Below are positions 55,309 through 64,000 of a stretch of 64,000 nucleotides of DNA, piece after piece; positions within the stretch are counted from its first letter, which is position 1, and each line of letters starts with the position of its first letter. Both the position numbers and the translations under genes were made by a program. The notes under the pieces are model-generated. The model was not told the DNA's origin and did no database searches. It worked only from the letters and a program-made list of their open reading frames with translations. Source of the stretch: Shinella curvata (GTDB taxonomy: Bacteria > Pseudomonadota > Alphaproteobacteria > Rhizobiales > Rhizobiaceae); assembly GCF_022899935.1 (NCBI RefSeq), contig NZ_JALJCJ010000002.1:372001-436000 (forward strand), given 5' to 3'.

Positions 55309-55326
55309 GTAATGTTATTACGTTAC
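55309..55326. promoter_or_regulatory. Zur-like imperfect palindrome upstream of the DUF4198 gene
   Basis: GTAATGTTATTACGTTAC has 7 of 9 symmetric pairs and resembles the GTNATRTYATAAYATNAC-type zinc-regulator boxes of alphaproteobacteria; it also contains a perfect GTAAT-N3-ATTAC. Assignment to Zur is inference. Confidence 0.45.
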
Positions 55327-55379
55327 TGAAGCGGTGTAGCGTTCAGCCTTGCGGCCTGTCAAGCGGGCAGCGCGAAAGA

Positions 55380-55718
55380 TCAATCCAGCAATTTGCGCAG
55401 CTTGGCTGGCGCCTTGAGGCGCCAGGACTCGGTTAGGCGGTGCCGAAGCTCCCCATCATCGATGACGGCGGCGCGCACCAGAAGCGCCGGCCAGCCTTTG
55501 TAATGGTCTGTTTCGTAATAGAGCTCGGGCGCCATCTCGATCAGGCGTTCCTTGTCGTCGAGCGGCACCATCAGCACCAGCGTTTCGGCATCCTTGATGC
55601 GCACGAAGAGCTTTCCGGCCACTTTCAGCGCCGGGGTGCCATAGGACGTGCCGGTCTCGACGCCGGGCAGGTCCTCGGCGAGGCGCTGAAGCCGCGCCAG
55701 AAGCGGATTGTCGGACAT
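55380..55718 (-). CDS. MmcQ/YjbR-family protein
   Basis: A 112-residue small protein of the CyaY-like YjbR fold: LARLQRLAEDLPGVETGTSYGTPALKVAGKLFVRIKD, then LVLMVPLDDKERLIEMAPELYYETDHYKGWPALLVR and ELRHRLTESWRLKAPAKL. The YGTPALKV, FVRI and YYETDHYKGWP segments are the family signature. Proteins of this group are often annotated as DNA-binding, but evidence is thin. The stop is at 55380; it stands alone. Confidence 0.85.
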   Translation of the reverse strand: MSDNPLLARLQRLAEDLPGVETGTSYGTPALKVAGKLFVRIKDAETLVLMVPLDDKERLIEMAPELYYETDHYKGWPALLVRAAVIDDGELRHRLTESWRLKAPAKLRKLLD

Positions 55719-55774
55719 GCGAAATCCTCCCCGCCCAGGTTATACCAGGGCGGGGAGGACGGCGAGTGGGAGGA

Positions 55775-55966
55775 TCAGGGGCGGCAAGCCGCTTCGCCGG
55801 GCTGGCTTTGCGCGCGGAAGAGGCCGAAGGGCAGGTCGCCCAGCGCGCGGGAATCCATCGTCTCGATTTCGGGATGGGCCAGCGGGTCGCGCATCCAGAC
55901 GGGCGTCTCCGCAGGTTCGGCTTCGGCCTTCAAGGCCGTTGCGATCATGGAGAAAATCTTGAGCAT
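55775..55966 (-). CDS. Small hypothetical protein (63 aa)
   Basis: An ORF started at the ATG at 55966 with an excellent ribosome site (AAAGGAGAAGGCA). The product begins MLKIFSMIATALKAEAEPAE and has WMRDPLAHPEIETMDSRALGDLPFG, ending in EAACRP. The repeated DPLAHPEI-x-MD-x-RALGDLPFG pattern recalls short rhizobial proteins of unknown function. It is divergent from a LysR gene, which may control it. Confidence 0.65.
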   Translation of the reverse strand: MLKIFSMIATALKAEAEPAETPVWMRDPLAHPEIETMDSRALGDLPFGLFRAQSQPGEAACRP

Positions 55967-56069
55967 TGCCTTCTCCTTTCGGTTCGCTACCATGGGTGAT
56001 GGTTGATAATCGCGCCGAAAGGGCGTTTCTTCAATCGAGCACTTCGTGATCTGAATATAGAAAAACTAT

Positions 56070-57011
56070 ATGCGAAATCTCAGCCTCGTCCATTTGAACG
56101 GCCTTCGCGCGCTGGAGGCGGTGGGGCGGCTCGGCTCCCTGCAGGCGGCGGCCGAGGAGCTAGGCGTCACCGTCGGCGCCGTCAGCCAGCAGGTCATTCG
56201 CGCCGAGGAGCAGTTGGGGCGGGCGATCTTCGACCGCACCAACCGCGGCCTCGCGCAGACGGCCTTCGGCGCGCCCTTTCTCGCGCGCCTCTCGGCGGGC
56301 TTCGGGCAGATTTCCGAGGCGGTCGCCACCACTCAGCGCCGAGACGATGCGATCCTGACGATCTCCGTCGCGCCGATCTTCGCCTCGCGCTGGCTCATCC
56401 ACCGCATCGATCGCTTCGCCGCCGCCCATCCCGATATCAGCCTGCGCATCGAGGCGACGACGACGCTGGTCGATCTCGCCCGCTCGGATGTCGATCTCGG
56501 CATTCGCGTCGGGCCGGGCACCTGGCCGGATGTGCGGGCGGAGTTTCTGATCCCGCAGGTGATGTTTCCGGTCTGCGCGCCTGTTCTGGCGGAGAAAATC
56601 AAAACACCGGATGATCTCGCCACGCAGCCGGCCGTGATCGATGGCAATGACCAATTCACCTGGGAGCGCTGGCTGAAGGCGGCGGGGCTCGATATACCGG
56701 CTCCCAAGGCCCGCCATGTCTTTTCCGATGCCTCGCTCTGCCTCGATGCGGCGCTAGCCGGGCAGGGGGTGCTGCTCGCCTGGCCGGTGCTCGCCTCCTG
56801 GGCGTTGAAGGAAGGGCGGCTCGTCGCGCCGTTTCCGCTGCGGGTCGAAACCGGCAACGGCTATTATTTCGTCACGGCTCCGGGTGTTCCGGAGCCGCGC
56901 AAAGTTTCTATCTTCAAGCGGTGGCTGCGGGCCGCCATCGCCGAGGATGAGGACGGTTTTGCCGGTGCCGTCATTCCAGCTCTTTCGCCCGCGTCTCCAT
57001 CATCGCCCTGA
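56070..57011 (+). CDS. LysR-family transcriptional regulator (GcvA-like)
   Basis: A 313-residue regulator. The helix-turn-helix is [42 protein letters not shown] (about 9-50), with [12 protein letters not shown] after it, the GcvA-subgroup form. The effector domain (about 90-295) has [34 protein letters not shown] and [21 protein letters not shown]. The divergent 63-residue gene is one possible target; the convergent glutathione transferase, whose coding end overlaps it by 41 bases, is another. Confidence 0.9.
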   Translation: MRNLSLVHLNGLRALEAVGRLGSLQAAAEELGVTVGAVSQQVIRAEEQLGRAIFDRTNRGLAQTAFGAPFLARLSAGFGQISEAVATTQRRDDAILTISVAPIFASRWLIHRIDRFAAAHPDISLRIEATTTLVDLARSDVDLGIRVGPGTWPDVRAEFLIPQVMFPVCAPVLAEKIKTPDDLATQPAVIDGNDQFTWERWLKAAGLDIPAPKARHVFSDASLCLDAALAGQGVLLAWPVLASWALKEGRLVAPFPLRVETGNGYYFVTAPGVPEPRKVSIFKRWLRAAIAEDEDGFAGAVIPALSPASPSSP

Positions 57012-57630
57012 AGGCCGGGCGCGCCTGGCAGCGCTCCAGCCAGGCCTTGACGTTCGGTGCCGCATCAAAGAGCTGCGGCTGGCTCATCGCATAGCGGAAG
57101 ACTTCCGCGACATTGAGATCGGCCACGGTGAAGCGGTCGCCGACGACATGGCCGGTGGCGGCGAGATGCTGGTCGAAGCGCCGGAAGCATGTCTTCAGCG
57201 CCTTGGCCGCGCCGCGAATAGTCAGGCGCCCCGCCTCGCTCTCGGCCGCATTGGTATCGAGCGCCAAAATGATCTTCACGGCATGCGGCTCCACCTCGGT
57301 CGCCGCCCACATCGTCCATTGCAGCATTTCGGCCTCTTCCGTCACCGTCTGGCCGGAAAGCGGGCCGCCATGTTTGCGGGCGAGATAGAGGTTGATCGCC
57401 AGCGATTCGGTCATCACGAAGCCGCCGTCGTCGATGCAGGGAATGAGGCCGGTCGGGTTGACGGCGAGGAACTCCGGCGACTGCGTGTTGAGGGGAGCAT
57501 CGGCCGCATGGGGATCGTCCACCCGGCGGGTCTGCACGACCGGCACGGAAACGAAGGGCAGGCCGAGTTCGCCGGCCAGCCAGTAGTTGCGCGAGGCGCG
57601 GGAGCGGTAGACGCCGTAAATGCTGAGCAT
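56971..57630 (-). CDS. Glutathione S-transferase family protein
   Basis: A 219-residue protein started at the ATG at 57630 (AGGAGGATCC upstream; the frame is open much farther but without support). The N-terminal thioredoxin-like domain has [30 protein letters not shown], with a serine/arginine in the active-site loop, then [35 protein letters not shown], the glutathione-binding cis-Pro and ES motif. The helical C-terminal domain has [20 protein letters not shown], the N-capping box. It probably conjugates or reduces electrophiles with glutathione. Its last 41 bases overlap the LysR gene on the other strand. Confidence 0.9.
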   Translation of the reverse strand: MLSIYGVYRSRASRNYWLAGELGLPFVSVPVVQTRRVDDPHAADAPLNTQSPEFLAVNPTGLIPCIDDGGFVMTESLAINLYLARKHGGPLSGQTVTEEAEMLQWTMWAATEVEPHAVKIILALDTNAAESEAGRLTIRGAAKALKTCFRRFDQHLAATGHVVGDRFTVADLNVAEVFRYAMSQPQLFDAAPNVKAWLERCQARPAFRAMMETRAKELE

Positions 57631-57884
57631 GGATCCTCCTGATGCAAGCGGTTCGGCGACCGGACTTGCGATAGAACAATGTGCCCCGGCGTTTTCCGCC
57701 TTAGAACGGCATGAGACGCACGGGACCTGCCGACACAATAGGCGGCCGGTTGGTCGTGCGGTAGGCCGGTCGCCTGATCGATCGATGAATTGTCGTGATG
57801 GCGCGCTGCCTTTGCCGCATTGACCTCCTCTCGGCATGGGGCTATGGGCGAAAGGGTCCGCGCGATCGTGGATGGGGACGAAGA

Positions 57885-58268
57885 ATGAACCGAGGGATGA
57901 CACATTGGGGGATCTGCCTGCGCATGCTGTGCGCGGTCGCCCTGCTGTTCGTCGGTCTCGCCCATCGTCCGGCCATGGCCGCGATGCCCGCCGGTGTCTC
58001 GCTTGCGGAGTATGTCCTGCCCGACGGCACCTTCGCCGACCTCTGCCTGAACAATGTCGTTGATGGCAAGACGAAGCAGGCCATGCCGGGCAAATGCGAG
58101 GCTTGTCGCATCGGCGGCGCCATGCTGATGCCCGAGCCGGCGACGTTTGCCGCCACCGTTCTCACCTTCCGCCAGGTCGCCGCCCTTCCGCTCGTCGAAG
58201 AGGCGCTGCATTCCCGGCGCGAGCGGCCCGGCGCCCCGCCGCGCGCGCCACCCTTCCTGTCCGTCTGA
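57885..58268 (+). CDS. DUF2946-like exported small protein of a copper operon
   Basis: A 127-residue protein started at ATG 57885 (GGGGACGAAGA upstream; a second ATG four codons on). The signal peptide [21 protein letters not shown] is followed by [35 protein letters not shown], with the Cys...CxxC spacing and the downstream pattern of DUF2946-type proteins. The C-terminus is Arg/Pro-rich ([17 protein letters not shown]). It is the first gene of a three-gene unit with PepSY and PCuAC proteins; it is probably a periplasmic copper-related protein by context. Confidence 0.75.
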   Translation: MNRGMTHWGICLRMLCAVALLFVGLAHRPAMAAMPAGVSLAEYVLPDGTFADLCLNNVVDGKTKQAMPGKCEACRIGGAMLMPEPATFAATVLTFRQVAALPLVEEALHSRRERPGAPPRAPPFLSV

Positions 58269-58333
58269 TTTTTGCAGTTCGCGCGGCGAAAACGCCGCCG
58301 TGCGCCCGAAATCCAGCCTGACAGGACTTCTTC

Positions 58334-59728
58334 ATGTCCGTAATCTCCGACGCGCCGGTCCTTGCCGCCGCTGAACCCTCCGCGCTCGCGCAGCGCCTCT
58401 ACCGCGCGATCTGGCGCTGGCATTTCTTCGCCGGCCTCATATCCGTGCCCTTCATGATCAGCCTCGCCATCACCGGCGGCCTCTATCTGTTCAACGACGA
58501 GATCGATGCCAGCCTGTTCCGCTACCGCAACTATGTCGCGGTGGGCGACACGGTTCTGCCGCCGTCGAAGATCGTCGAAAAGGCGATCGAGGCGGTGCCC
58601 GGCGGCACGCTCTCCTCCTATCGCACGCCGGCCGGTGCCGACCGTTCCGCCCGCGTGACGCTCTCGACCGATGCCGGCCGCGAACTGGTCTTCGTCGATC
58701 CCTATGACGGCGCCGTGCTCGACACGGTCGGTGCCAAGGAGGAGTTCAACGAGGTCGTGCAGGACCTGCACAGCCTCGATTATTTCGGCACCTCCTGGGA
58801 GCGGATCATCGAGGTGGTCGCCGGCTTCGCCATCGTGCTGACGCTGACGGGCATCTATCTCTGGTGGCCGCGCAACCAGACGGGCGGCGTTCTCAGTGTA
58901 CGCGGCACGCCGAAAAAACGCGTCTTCTGGCGCGACCTGCATGCCGTCACCGGCATTTTCGCCAGCGTCGTCATCCTGTTCCTCGCCTTCAGCGGCCTGC
59001 TCTGGTCGGGCTTCTGGGGCGCCAAGCTCAATGCCAATCTCTCGGCCAACGGCATGGGCTATCCCGTCCAGCTCTGGGACAACGTGCCCCATTCCATGCT
59101 GATCACCACGGATGTGCAGCCCAACGCCTCCTGGCTGATGGAGAATGCACCCGTGCCGGAATCGAGCCTGCCTGCATCCGGCCAGACCGCTCTGCCGCCG
59201 ATCGGCCTCGACAATGCCGTGACGATCGCGGATGCCGCCGGCATGCTGCCTGGCTATGAAATGTCGCCGCCGTCGAGCGAGACCGGCGTCTACACCGCCG
59301 CGATCTACCCGGCGGACCTGCACTATGAGCGGACCCTGCATCTCGACCAGTACACCGGCGAGCGCCTGGTCGATATCGCCTTTGCCGATTACCCGGCGAC
59401 GGGCAAGGCGATCGAATGGAGCGTCAATGTTCACAAGGGGCAGGAATGGGGCCTTTTCAACCAGCTCCTGATGCTCGCGACCTGCCTTATCGTCATCGCC
59501 ATGAGCGTGTCGGGCGTCATCATGTGGTGGAAGCGCCGCCCCGCAGGCCGTATCGGCGTGCCGCCCGCGCCGCGCGAAAAGCGCATCTACATCGGCCTCT
59601 GGGCAATCGCCGCCGTTTTCGGCGTGCTTTTCCCGCTGACGGGCCTGACCATTCTGGCGATGATCGTCATCGACCAGTTCATTCTCCACGTCGTGCCGCT
59701 GGCGCGCCGGCTCTTTACCTTCGCTTGA
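58334..59728 (+). CDS. PepSY-associated transmembrane (PepSY_TM) protein
   Basis: A 464-residue inner-membrane protein: a first helix at about 25-48 (RWHFFAGLISVPFMISLAITGGLYLF), a periplasmic PepSY domain over 55-150, two central helices (near 160-180, IIEVVAGFAIVLTLTGIYLWWPR, and 200-225), a second PepSY region near 290-360 ending EWSVNVHKGQEWGLFNQ, and two C-terminal helices. The RxxHxxxG and WWPR motifs are typical of siderophore/metal-reductase-linked PepSY_TM proteins. It may reduce or move metal across the membrane. It sits 66 bp after the DUF2946-like gene and 20 bp before PCuAC. Confidence 0.88.
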   Translation: MSVISDAPVLAAAEPSALAQRLYRAIWRWHFFAGLISVPFMISLAITGGLYLFNDEIDASLFRYRNYVAVGDTVLPPSKIVEKAIEAVPGGTLSSYRTPAGADRSARVTLSTDAGRELVFVDPYDGAVLDTVGAKEEFNEVVQDLHSLDYFGTSWERIIEVVAGFAIVLTLTGIYLWWPRNQTGGVLSVRGTPKKRVFWRDLHAVTGIFASVVILFLAFSGLLWSGFWGAKLNANLSANGMGYPVQLWDNVPHSMLITTDVQPNASWLMENAPVPESSLPASGQTALPPIGLDNAVTIADAAGMLPGYEMSPPSSETGVYTAAIYPADLHYERTLHLDQYTGERLVDIAFADYPATGKAIEWSVNVHKGQEWGLFNQLLMLATCLIVIAMSVSGVIMWWKRRPAGRIGVPPAPREKRIYIGLWAIAAVFGVLFPLTGLTILAMIVIDQFILHVVPLARRLFTFA

Positions 59729-59747
59729 TCATCGAAAGGATCTCCCC

Positions 59748-60248
59748 GTGAAAAACCTTCTCGCCTCCATCGTCGCACTGGCGCTTTCGGCCTCGGTCGC
59801 CTTCGCCCATGACTTCACTGTCGGCACGCTTGAAGTCCATCACCCCGCCTCGAAGGCCACGCTGCCCGGCCAGCCCGTCGGCGGCGGCTTCATGAGCATC
59901 GCCAACAAGGGAGCCGAGGCCGACCGCCTCGTCTCTATCACCGCGCCCGACGTTTCCGACGACGTGCAGATCCACGAAATGGCGATCGAGAATGACGTCA
60001 TGAAGATGCGCCAGCTGCCGGATGGCATCGAAATCCCAGCCGGCGCGACGGTCGAGCTGAAGTCCGGCGGTCTGCATGTCATGTTCATGAAGATCAAGCA
60101 CCCCTTCAAGGAAGGCGAAAGCTTCAAGGCGACGCTGAATTTCGAAAATGCCGGCGCCCTCGATGTCGATTTCACGATCGGATCCGCCAAGCCCGGCAAT
60201 GCCACAGACGCCGAGGGCGGCGCCAACCATGAGGGCCATGGCGGCTGA
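59748..60248 (+). CDS. Periplasmic copper chaperone PCuAC
   Basis: A 166-residue protein started at GTG 59748 (AAGGATCTCCCC upstream). The signal peptide is KNLLASIVALALSASVAFA; the mature domain holds the Cu(I) motif H-M-...-H-M: IHEMAIENDVMKMRQLPDG and, after about 21 residues, LHVMFMK. The C-terminal tail is Gly/His-rich (GGANHEGHGG), as in many PCuAC proteins. It delivers Cu(I) to the CuA site of cytochrome oxidase or buffers periplasmic copper. Last gene of the DUF2946-PepSY-PCuAC unit, closed by a long hairpin. Confidence 0.92.
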   Translation: MKNLLASIVALALSASVAFAHDFTVGTLEVHHPASKATLPGQPVGGGFMSIANKGAEADRLVSITAPDVSDDVQIHEMAIENDVMKMRQLPDGIEIPAGATVELKSGGLHVMFMKIKHPFKEGESFKATLNFENAGALDVDFTIGSAKPGNATDAEGGANHEGHGG

Positions 60249-60255
60249 GAACAGC

Positions 60256-60289
60256 GGATGAGGGGGCGCCTGGATATACCCCCTCATCC
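60256..60289. terminator. Hairpin at the end of the copper operon
   Basis: GGATGAGGGGG pairs with CCCCCTCATCC (60256-60266 with 60279-60289), 8 bp after the PCuAC stop. There is no strong T-run. Confidence 0.6.
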
Positions 60290-60341
60290 ACCATGGCGTC
60301 TCTCCGTTCGGGCAAAAAGAAGAGACGCGTTCAGGGACGGA

Positions 60342-61715
60342 TTACCCCGTCCGGTTCCGTTCGATCGTCAGGTGCGCGTAGCTGGACGATTCGCTGGCAA
60401 GATCGTCGGTGGTGCGTTCGTTCCAGCGGTAGCCGACGATGGCGCCATCCGGCGTGTCGTCGAAGATATTGCCGGAAATCAGCGCCGAGCCGGCCTCCTC
60501 GACCACGCTGACCGCGCAGCCGACCGGGCTCTTGCGCACGAGATTGCCCGAGACGACGAGGCCGCGCATATAGGGTCCCCAGCCGAGCATCAGGCCCCAT
60601 TTCGGCGCGTTTTCCACCGTGTTTCCGGAGACGACCGTGTCGGCCTCCACCGCGATGCCGAAGCCGAAGCCCGCGCCGTCGTGGATATAGGGGCCATCGA
60701 GCTTGAGGTTGCGCACGACATTGCCGGTGACGGTGGCGAGCCGGCCGCCCTCGTTGAAATTGACGATCAGGATGCCGTTCGCCGCGCCGTCGATAAGATT
60801 GCCGTTGACGATGGCGCCCTCGAAGCCGAATTCCGAGTAGATCGCCGTCTCTCCGCTGTCGAGGCAGGTATTGCCCGCGATCTGGATGTTCGAGCCGGCA
60901 TTGGACCGGATGGCGGAGAAGGCGCAACCCGAGACGTGGTTGTTCGTCACCATCACATCGTCGGCGCGAAAAATGTTGATGCCGTTGCCATATTCGCCGG
61001 TGCCGCCGCGCGTGGCGGAGATGCGGGCGATGCGATTGCCCGAGACGATGGTGCCGTCGCGGCCCTTCTGCCAACGATGGACGAGGATGCCGCCATTGCC
61101 GCAATCGAAGACCTGGTTGCCGGTGACGGAGAGGTCCTGGCTCTCGACGGCATAGAGCGCATAGTCGGCCGCGCCGGACAGCTTGTTGCGCTCGATACGC
61201 CCGCCGGAACGCTCCAGGCTGACGGCGGTCTTCGACGAGCCCTGGATCTCGCAGTTCTCGATGACGACATTGGCGACGTTGCTCAGATGGACGAGGCCTT
61301 CCACCGTGTCGCCGAGCCAGCGGTTCGCCCCGTCGATGACGAGATTGGCAAGCTCGATGCGGGAAACGCCATCGGCTGCGAAGAGATGGCCGCCGCCGCC
61401 ATAGACGATGCGGGTGGCGCCCGGCACGCCGGTCAGCCGCGTGTTGTCGGGCAGGGTGATGTTGGAAATCGCATAGTCGCCGGGCGGCAGGAAGACCGGC
61501 GTGTTCCTGGTGGCCGCGTCCTTCAGCAGCTTTTCGAAGGCCTTGCTCTTGCGGTCGTCGGCGCCGGGGCGAATCCCATGCGCAGACGCATCGATGCTGC
61601 CGCGCAGATCGACGTCGACAATGGGCAGGCGTGTGTTGCCAGCCGCAACCGCCGGGGCGGTAAATCCGGCGGCGCCAAGACCGAGACCTGAAAGAAAGAA
61701 CCGTCTGGTAACCAT
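60342..61715 (-). CDS. TAT-exported parallel-beta-helix repeat protein (TIGR03808 type)
   Basis: A 457-residue protein started at the ATG at 61715 (AAGGAGCTTCC upstream; the open frame extends far upstream). The N-terminus MVTRRFFLSGLGLGAAGFTAPAVAA is a twin-arginine signal. The mature part is a right-handed beta-helix of PbH1-type turns, with repeated IxGNxVxxxxxxGI patterns (IERNKLSGAADYALY, VTGNQVFDCGNGGILV, VSGNTVENAPKWGLM), the pectate-lyase-like fold. This corresponds to the rhizobial family TIGR03808. Export of a folded beta-helix suggests an envelope or polysaccharide-linked role; no catalytic residues are evident. Confidence 0.88.
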   Translation of the reverse strand: MVTRRFFLSGLGLGAAGFTAPAVAAGNTRLPIVDVDLRGSIDASAHGIRPGADDRKSKAFEKLLKDAATRNTPVFLPPGDYAISNITLPDNTRLTGVPGATRIVYGGGGHLFAADGVSRIELANLVIDGANRWLGDTVEGLVHLSNVANVVIENCEIQGSSKTAVSLERSGGRIERNKLSGAADYALYAVESQDLSVTGNQVFDCGNGGILVHRWQKGRDGTIVSGNRIARISATRGGTGEYGNGINIFRADDVMVTNNHVSGCAFSAIRSNAGSNIQIAGNTCLDSGETAIYSEFGFEGAIVNGNLIDGAANGILIVNFNEGGRLATVTGNVVRNLKLDGPYIHDGAGFGFGIAVEADTVVSGNTVENAPKWGLMLGWGPYMRGLVVSGNLVRKSPVGCAVSVVEEAGSALISGNIFDDTPDGAIVGYRWNERTTDDLASESSSYAHLTIERNRTG

Positions 61716-61950
61716 GGAAGCTCCTTGCCGAACAAAAGAGCAGGAACCGTGCCAGTTGCTTTCGTGCCGAAACGGAACAGTTTGGGTGATGCTCGCCCGG
61801 GTTGTTGGAAACGTCCCGGGAAAGGCCGGATTGGTGGCATTTCGCCGGTTTCCTTTAGGTTTGGATAACGACTCCAGATGTAGCTTTGGTTGTTCCGGGA
61901 AGAGCGGCGGCAGGCTGTGGCTTCCTTGCGTTTGGACTTTGCAGGGAACC

Positions 61951-64000
61951 ATGTCGACGAAACTGTCCCACCTTGGCAATGATGACGCCGATGCGACCGC
62001 GCGTCTGATGTCCGCCAGCCAGCGTCTCATCACGGAGGCGGCGCGGCTTTTCCCGCTCGCCGCAGCGCAGAACGAGCGCACGATGTGGCTGGAAGCCATG
62101 ATCGACGAGGTGCCGGACTACCTCTATTTCAAGGACCGCAACAGCCGCTTCGTCGTGGCCAACCGCGCCATCGTCAACGACAACAGGCGCGAGGGGCTGG
62201 AAAGCCTGGAAGGCCTGTCGGATTTCGATATCCACCCGGACCATGTTGCGCGCGGCTTCTTCGAGACCGAGCAGGAGATCATCCGCACCGGCCGGCCCAT
62301 GCTCGATATGGAAGAGCTGATCCGCGATTCCAGCGGCAAGCTGAAATGGCTGCTCACCTCCAAGCTGCCGGTGCGCGACAGCAAGGGCGAGGTGATCGGC
62401 ATCGTCGGCATCGCCCGCGATATCACCGAGCGCAAGCGCTCCGAAAGCCTGCATGTCGGCCAGGCGCATCTGCTGAAGATGATCGCGCTCGGCTCGCCGC
62501 TGGTCGATGTCTTCTCCTCACTCATCCTGCTGATCGAGGCGCATGTCTCCGATGTCACCGGCTCGATCCTGATGCTGGCGCCCGATGGAAAGCACATCGT
62601 CAATGGTGCAGCACCCAATCTCGACCCGGCCTATTGCCGGATGATCGAGGGGGCCGAGATAGGCCCGGCCATGGGCTCCTGCGGAACGGCCATGTGGCGC
62701 GGCGAGCAGGTCATTGTTTCCGATATCGAGACGGATCCGCTCTGGGCCGACTACAAGGCGCTCGTCGCGCCCTATGGTTTCCGTGCCTGCTGGTCGGCGC
62801 CCATACGCTCCTATCAGGGCAAGGTGCTCGGCACTTTCGCGCTCTATTCGCGCACGCCAGGCGAGCCGACGGCGGAATGCATGAAGCTCGTCGGCATGGC
62901 GACGCACATTGCCGGCATCGCCATCGAGCGCAAGGAAGCCGAAGATAGCATCCAGTTCATGGCGCATCACGACACGCTGACGGGCCTGCCGAACCGCAGC
63001 ATGCTCGATGAGCGCGTGGCCTCGGCCATCGAGGCGGCGGACGATCGCGGCGGCTCCATGACGCTCGCCTTCATCGACCTCGACAATTTCAAGCTGGTCA
63101 ATGACAGCCTCGGCCACCATGCCGGCGATGAGCTTTTGAAGATCGTCGCCACGCGCATGCTGCGCTGCGTGCGCGCCAGCGACAGCATCGTGCGCCTCGG
63201 CGGCGATGAATTCGTCATCCTCATCAACGGCGCCATGCGGCGAGGCGAAAACGTGGACGACCGGCTGCGCGCGGTGCGCGAAGCGATCGCCGAACCCGTC
63301 GTCATCGAAGGCCGGTCCTTCCAGGTCACCTGTTCGATGGGCGTCGCCGCCTATCCCGAGCATGGCCGCAACGTCACCGAACTGCTCGCGCGCGCCGACG
63401 TCGCAATGTACCGCGCCAAGGAAATCGGCCGCGATGCCATGCAGGTCTTCACCGCCGAGCTTGCCAACCGCGCGCATGAAAAGCTGGAGCGGCAGGAGGA
63501 GCTGCGCCGCGCTCTGGCCAAGGGCGAACTCTTCCTGCAATACCAGCCACAGATGGACCTTTCGACCGGCCGCATCTTCGCCGTCGAGGCGCTGATCCGC
63601 TGGCGTCACCCCGAGCGTGGCCTGATCGGCCCCGGCGATTTCATTCCGCTTGCTGAAGAGACCGGCCTGATCGGCCCGATCGGCGACTGGACGCTGCGTG
63701 CCGCCTGCCGACAGAACAAGGCTTGGCAGGTCTCCGGCCTGCCGCCCATCGTCGTCAGCGTCAACGTCTCGGCCCGCCAGTTCCAGGAGAAGGACTGGGT
63801 GGAGCGCGTGGCGGCGGCGCTTGCCGAGAGCGGACTGGAAGCGCGCTATCTCGAGCTGGAGCTGACCGAAAGCCTGATCATGCAGGATGTGCAGCAGGCG
63901 GTGGAGACCATGCACCGGCTGGAAAAGCTCGGCGTGCATCTGGCCATCGACGATTTCGGCACGGGCTATTCCAGCCTCGCCTCGCTGAAGAGCTTCCCTG
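61951..64000 (+). CDS. PAS-GAF-GGDEF-EAL cyclic-di-GMP protein (3' truncated by the window)
   Basis: The frame opens at ATG 61951 (AGGGAACC upstream) and runs off the end after 683 codons. Domains: PAS about 45-155 (MIDEVPDYLYFKDRNSRFVVANRAI ... VIGIVGIARDITERK), GAF about 170-315 (HLLKMIALGSPLVDVFSSLI ... AMGSCGTAMWRGEQVIVSDIETDPLW), GGDEF about 330-490 with an intact RLGGDEFVIL near 415, and EAL from about 500 with VEALIRW near 545, LELTES, and IDDFGTGYSSL at the cut. Both active sites look complete as far as visible. It is a bifunctional or context-switched c-di-GMP enzyme; the GAF form resembles ones that sense small ligands or redox. Confidence 0.92.
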   Translation, partial: MSTKLSHLGNDDADATARLMSASQRLITEAARLFPLAAAQNERTMWLEAMIDEVPDYLYFKDRNSRFVVANRAIVNDNRREGLESLEGLSDFDIHPDHVARGFFETEQEIIRTGRPMLDMEELIRDSSGKLKWLLTSKLPVRDSKGEVIGIVGIARDITERKRSESLHVGQAHLLKMIALGSPLVDVFSSLILLIEAHVSDVTGSILMLAPDGKHIVNGAAPNLDPAYCRMIEGAEIGPAMGSCGTAMWRGEQVIVSDIETDPLWADYKALVAPYGFRACWSAPIRSYQGKVLGTFALYSRTPGEPTAECMKLVGMATHIAGIAIERKEAEDSIQFMAHHDTLTGLPNRSMLDERVASAIEAADDRGGSMTLAFIDLDNFKLVNDSLGHHAGDELLKIVATRMLRCVRASDSIVRLGGDEFVILINGAMRRGENVDDRLRAVREAIAEPVVIEGRSFQVTCSMGVAAYPEHGRNVTELLARADVAMYRAKEIGRDAMQVFTAELANRAHEKLERQEELRRALAKGELFLQYQPQMDLSTGRIFAVEALIRWRHPERGLIGPGDFIPLAEETGLIGPIGDWTLRAACRQNKAWQVSGLPPIVVSVNVSARQFQEKDWVERVAAALAESGLEARYLELELTESLIMQDVQQAVETMHRLEKLGVHLAIDDFGTGYSSLASLKSFP

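Overview
The window reads as chromosomal DNA of an alphaproteobacterium of the Rhizobiaceae (Rhizobium/Sinorhizobium/Shinella-like). Support: high GC coding sequence, a CcrM-type methyltransferase, a mutY / DUF721 / DsbA-lipoprotein / smc block, a betI-betC-betB-betA choline operon, a cysH-cysD-cysN sulfate operon with an Fe-S type reductase, an R. etli ReAV-type asparaginase, a twin-arginine repeat protein of the TIGR03808 type, and RIME-like palindromic repeats. Genus cannot be fixed from the sequence alone. The first and last genes are cut by the window ends.

Layout. 1-6.3 kb: tail of an exported protein, a HAD phosphatase, a large RTX protein, an ArsR / NIPSNAP / ABM-monooxygenase cluster and a secreted VWA protein. 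6.4-15.5 kb: ccrM, an intergenic region with stacked hairpins, mutY with a HAD gene, DUF721 (DciA-like), a lipid-anchored DsbA, smc, and a ParDE-type toxin-antitoxin pair. 15.6-24.5 kb: pyruvate phosphate dikinase, small lipoproteins, a DUF1499 membrane protein, an MBL hydrolase with a cupin, tRNA-Gln(TTG), a zinc-ribbon protein, a methyltransferase, tRNA-Pro(CGG) and MgtC/SapB. 24.7-33.0 kb: a type I secretion ABC/HlyD pair, a 25-residue membrane protein, cysHDN, and an RTX protein whose N-terminus looks like the HasA hemophore. 33-40 kb: the bet operon, interrupted between betB and betA by a lower-GC antisense gene. 40-49 kb: thiolase, an XRE/BrnT toxin-antitoxin pair, crcB, EamA, two c-di-GMP proteins, a quinone oxidoreductase and an MFS pump. 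49-57.6 kb: an ECF41-like sigma factor facing a carboxymuconolactone-decarboxylase gene, asparaginase, a DeoR regulator, a metal-linked DUF4198 protein, a LysR regulator and a glutathione transferase. 57.9-64 kb: a copper-handling operon (DUF2946-like, PepSY, PCuAC), a TAT-exported repeat protein and a PAS-GAF-GGDEF-EAL protein running off the end.

Best leads. (1) A HasA-like domain fused to RTX repeats, preceded by a TGA-N9-TCA (RirA-type) box over a -35 element, with a type I exporter 4 kb upstream: a candidate iron-regulated secreted hemophore. (2) Two ECF41-type promoters arranged face to face around a perfect 16-bp palindrome. (3) A family of palindromic intergenic repeats with a compensatory change in one copy. 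(4) A possible structured RNA downstream of ccrM. (5) A low-GC antisense gene inside the bet operon.
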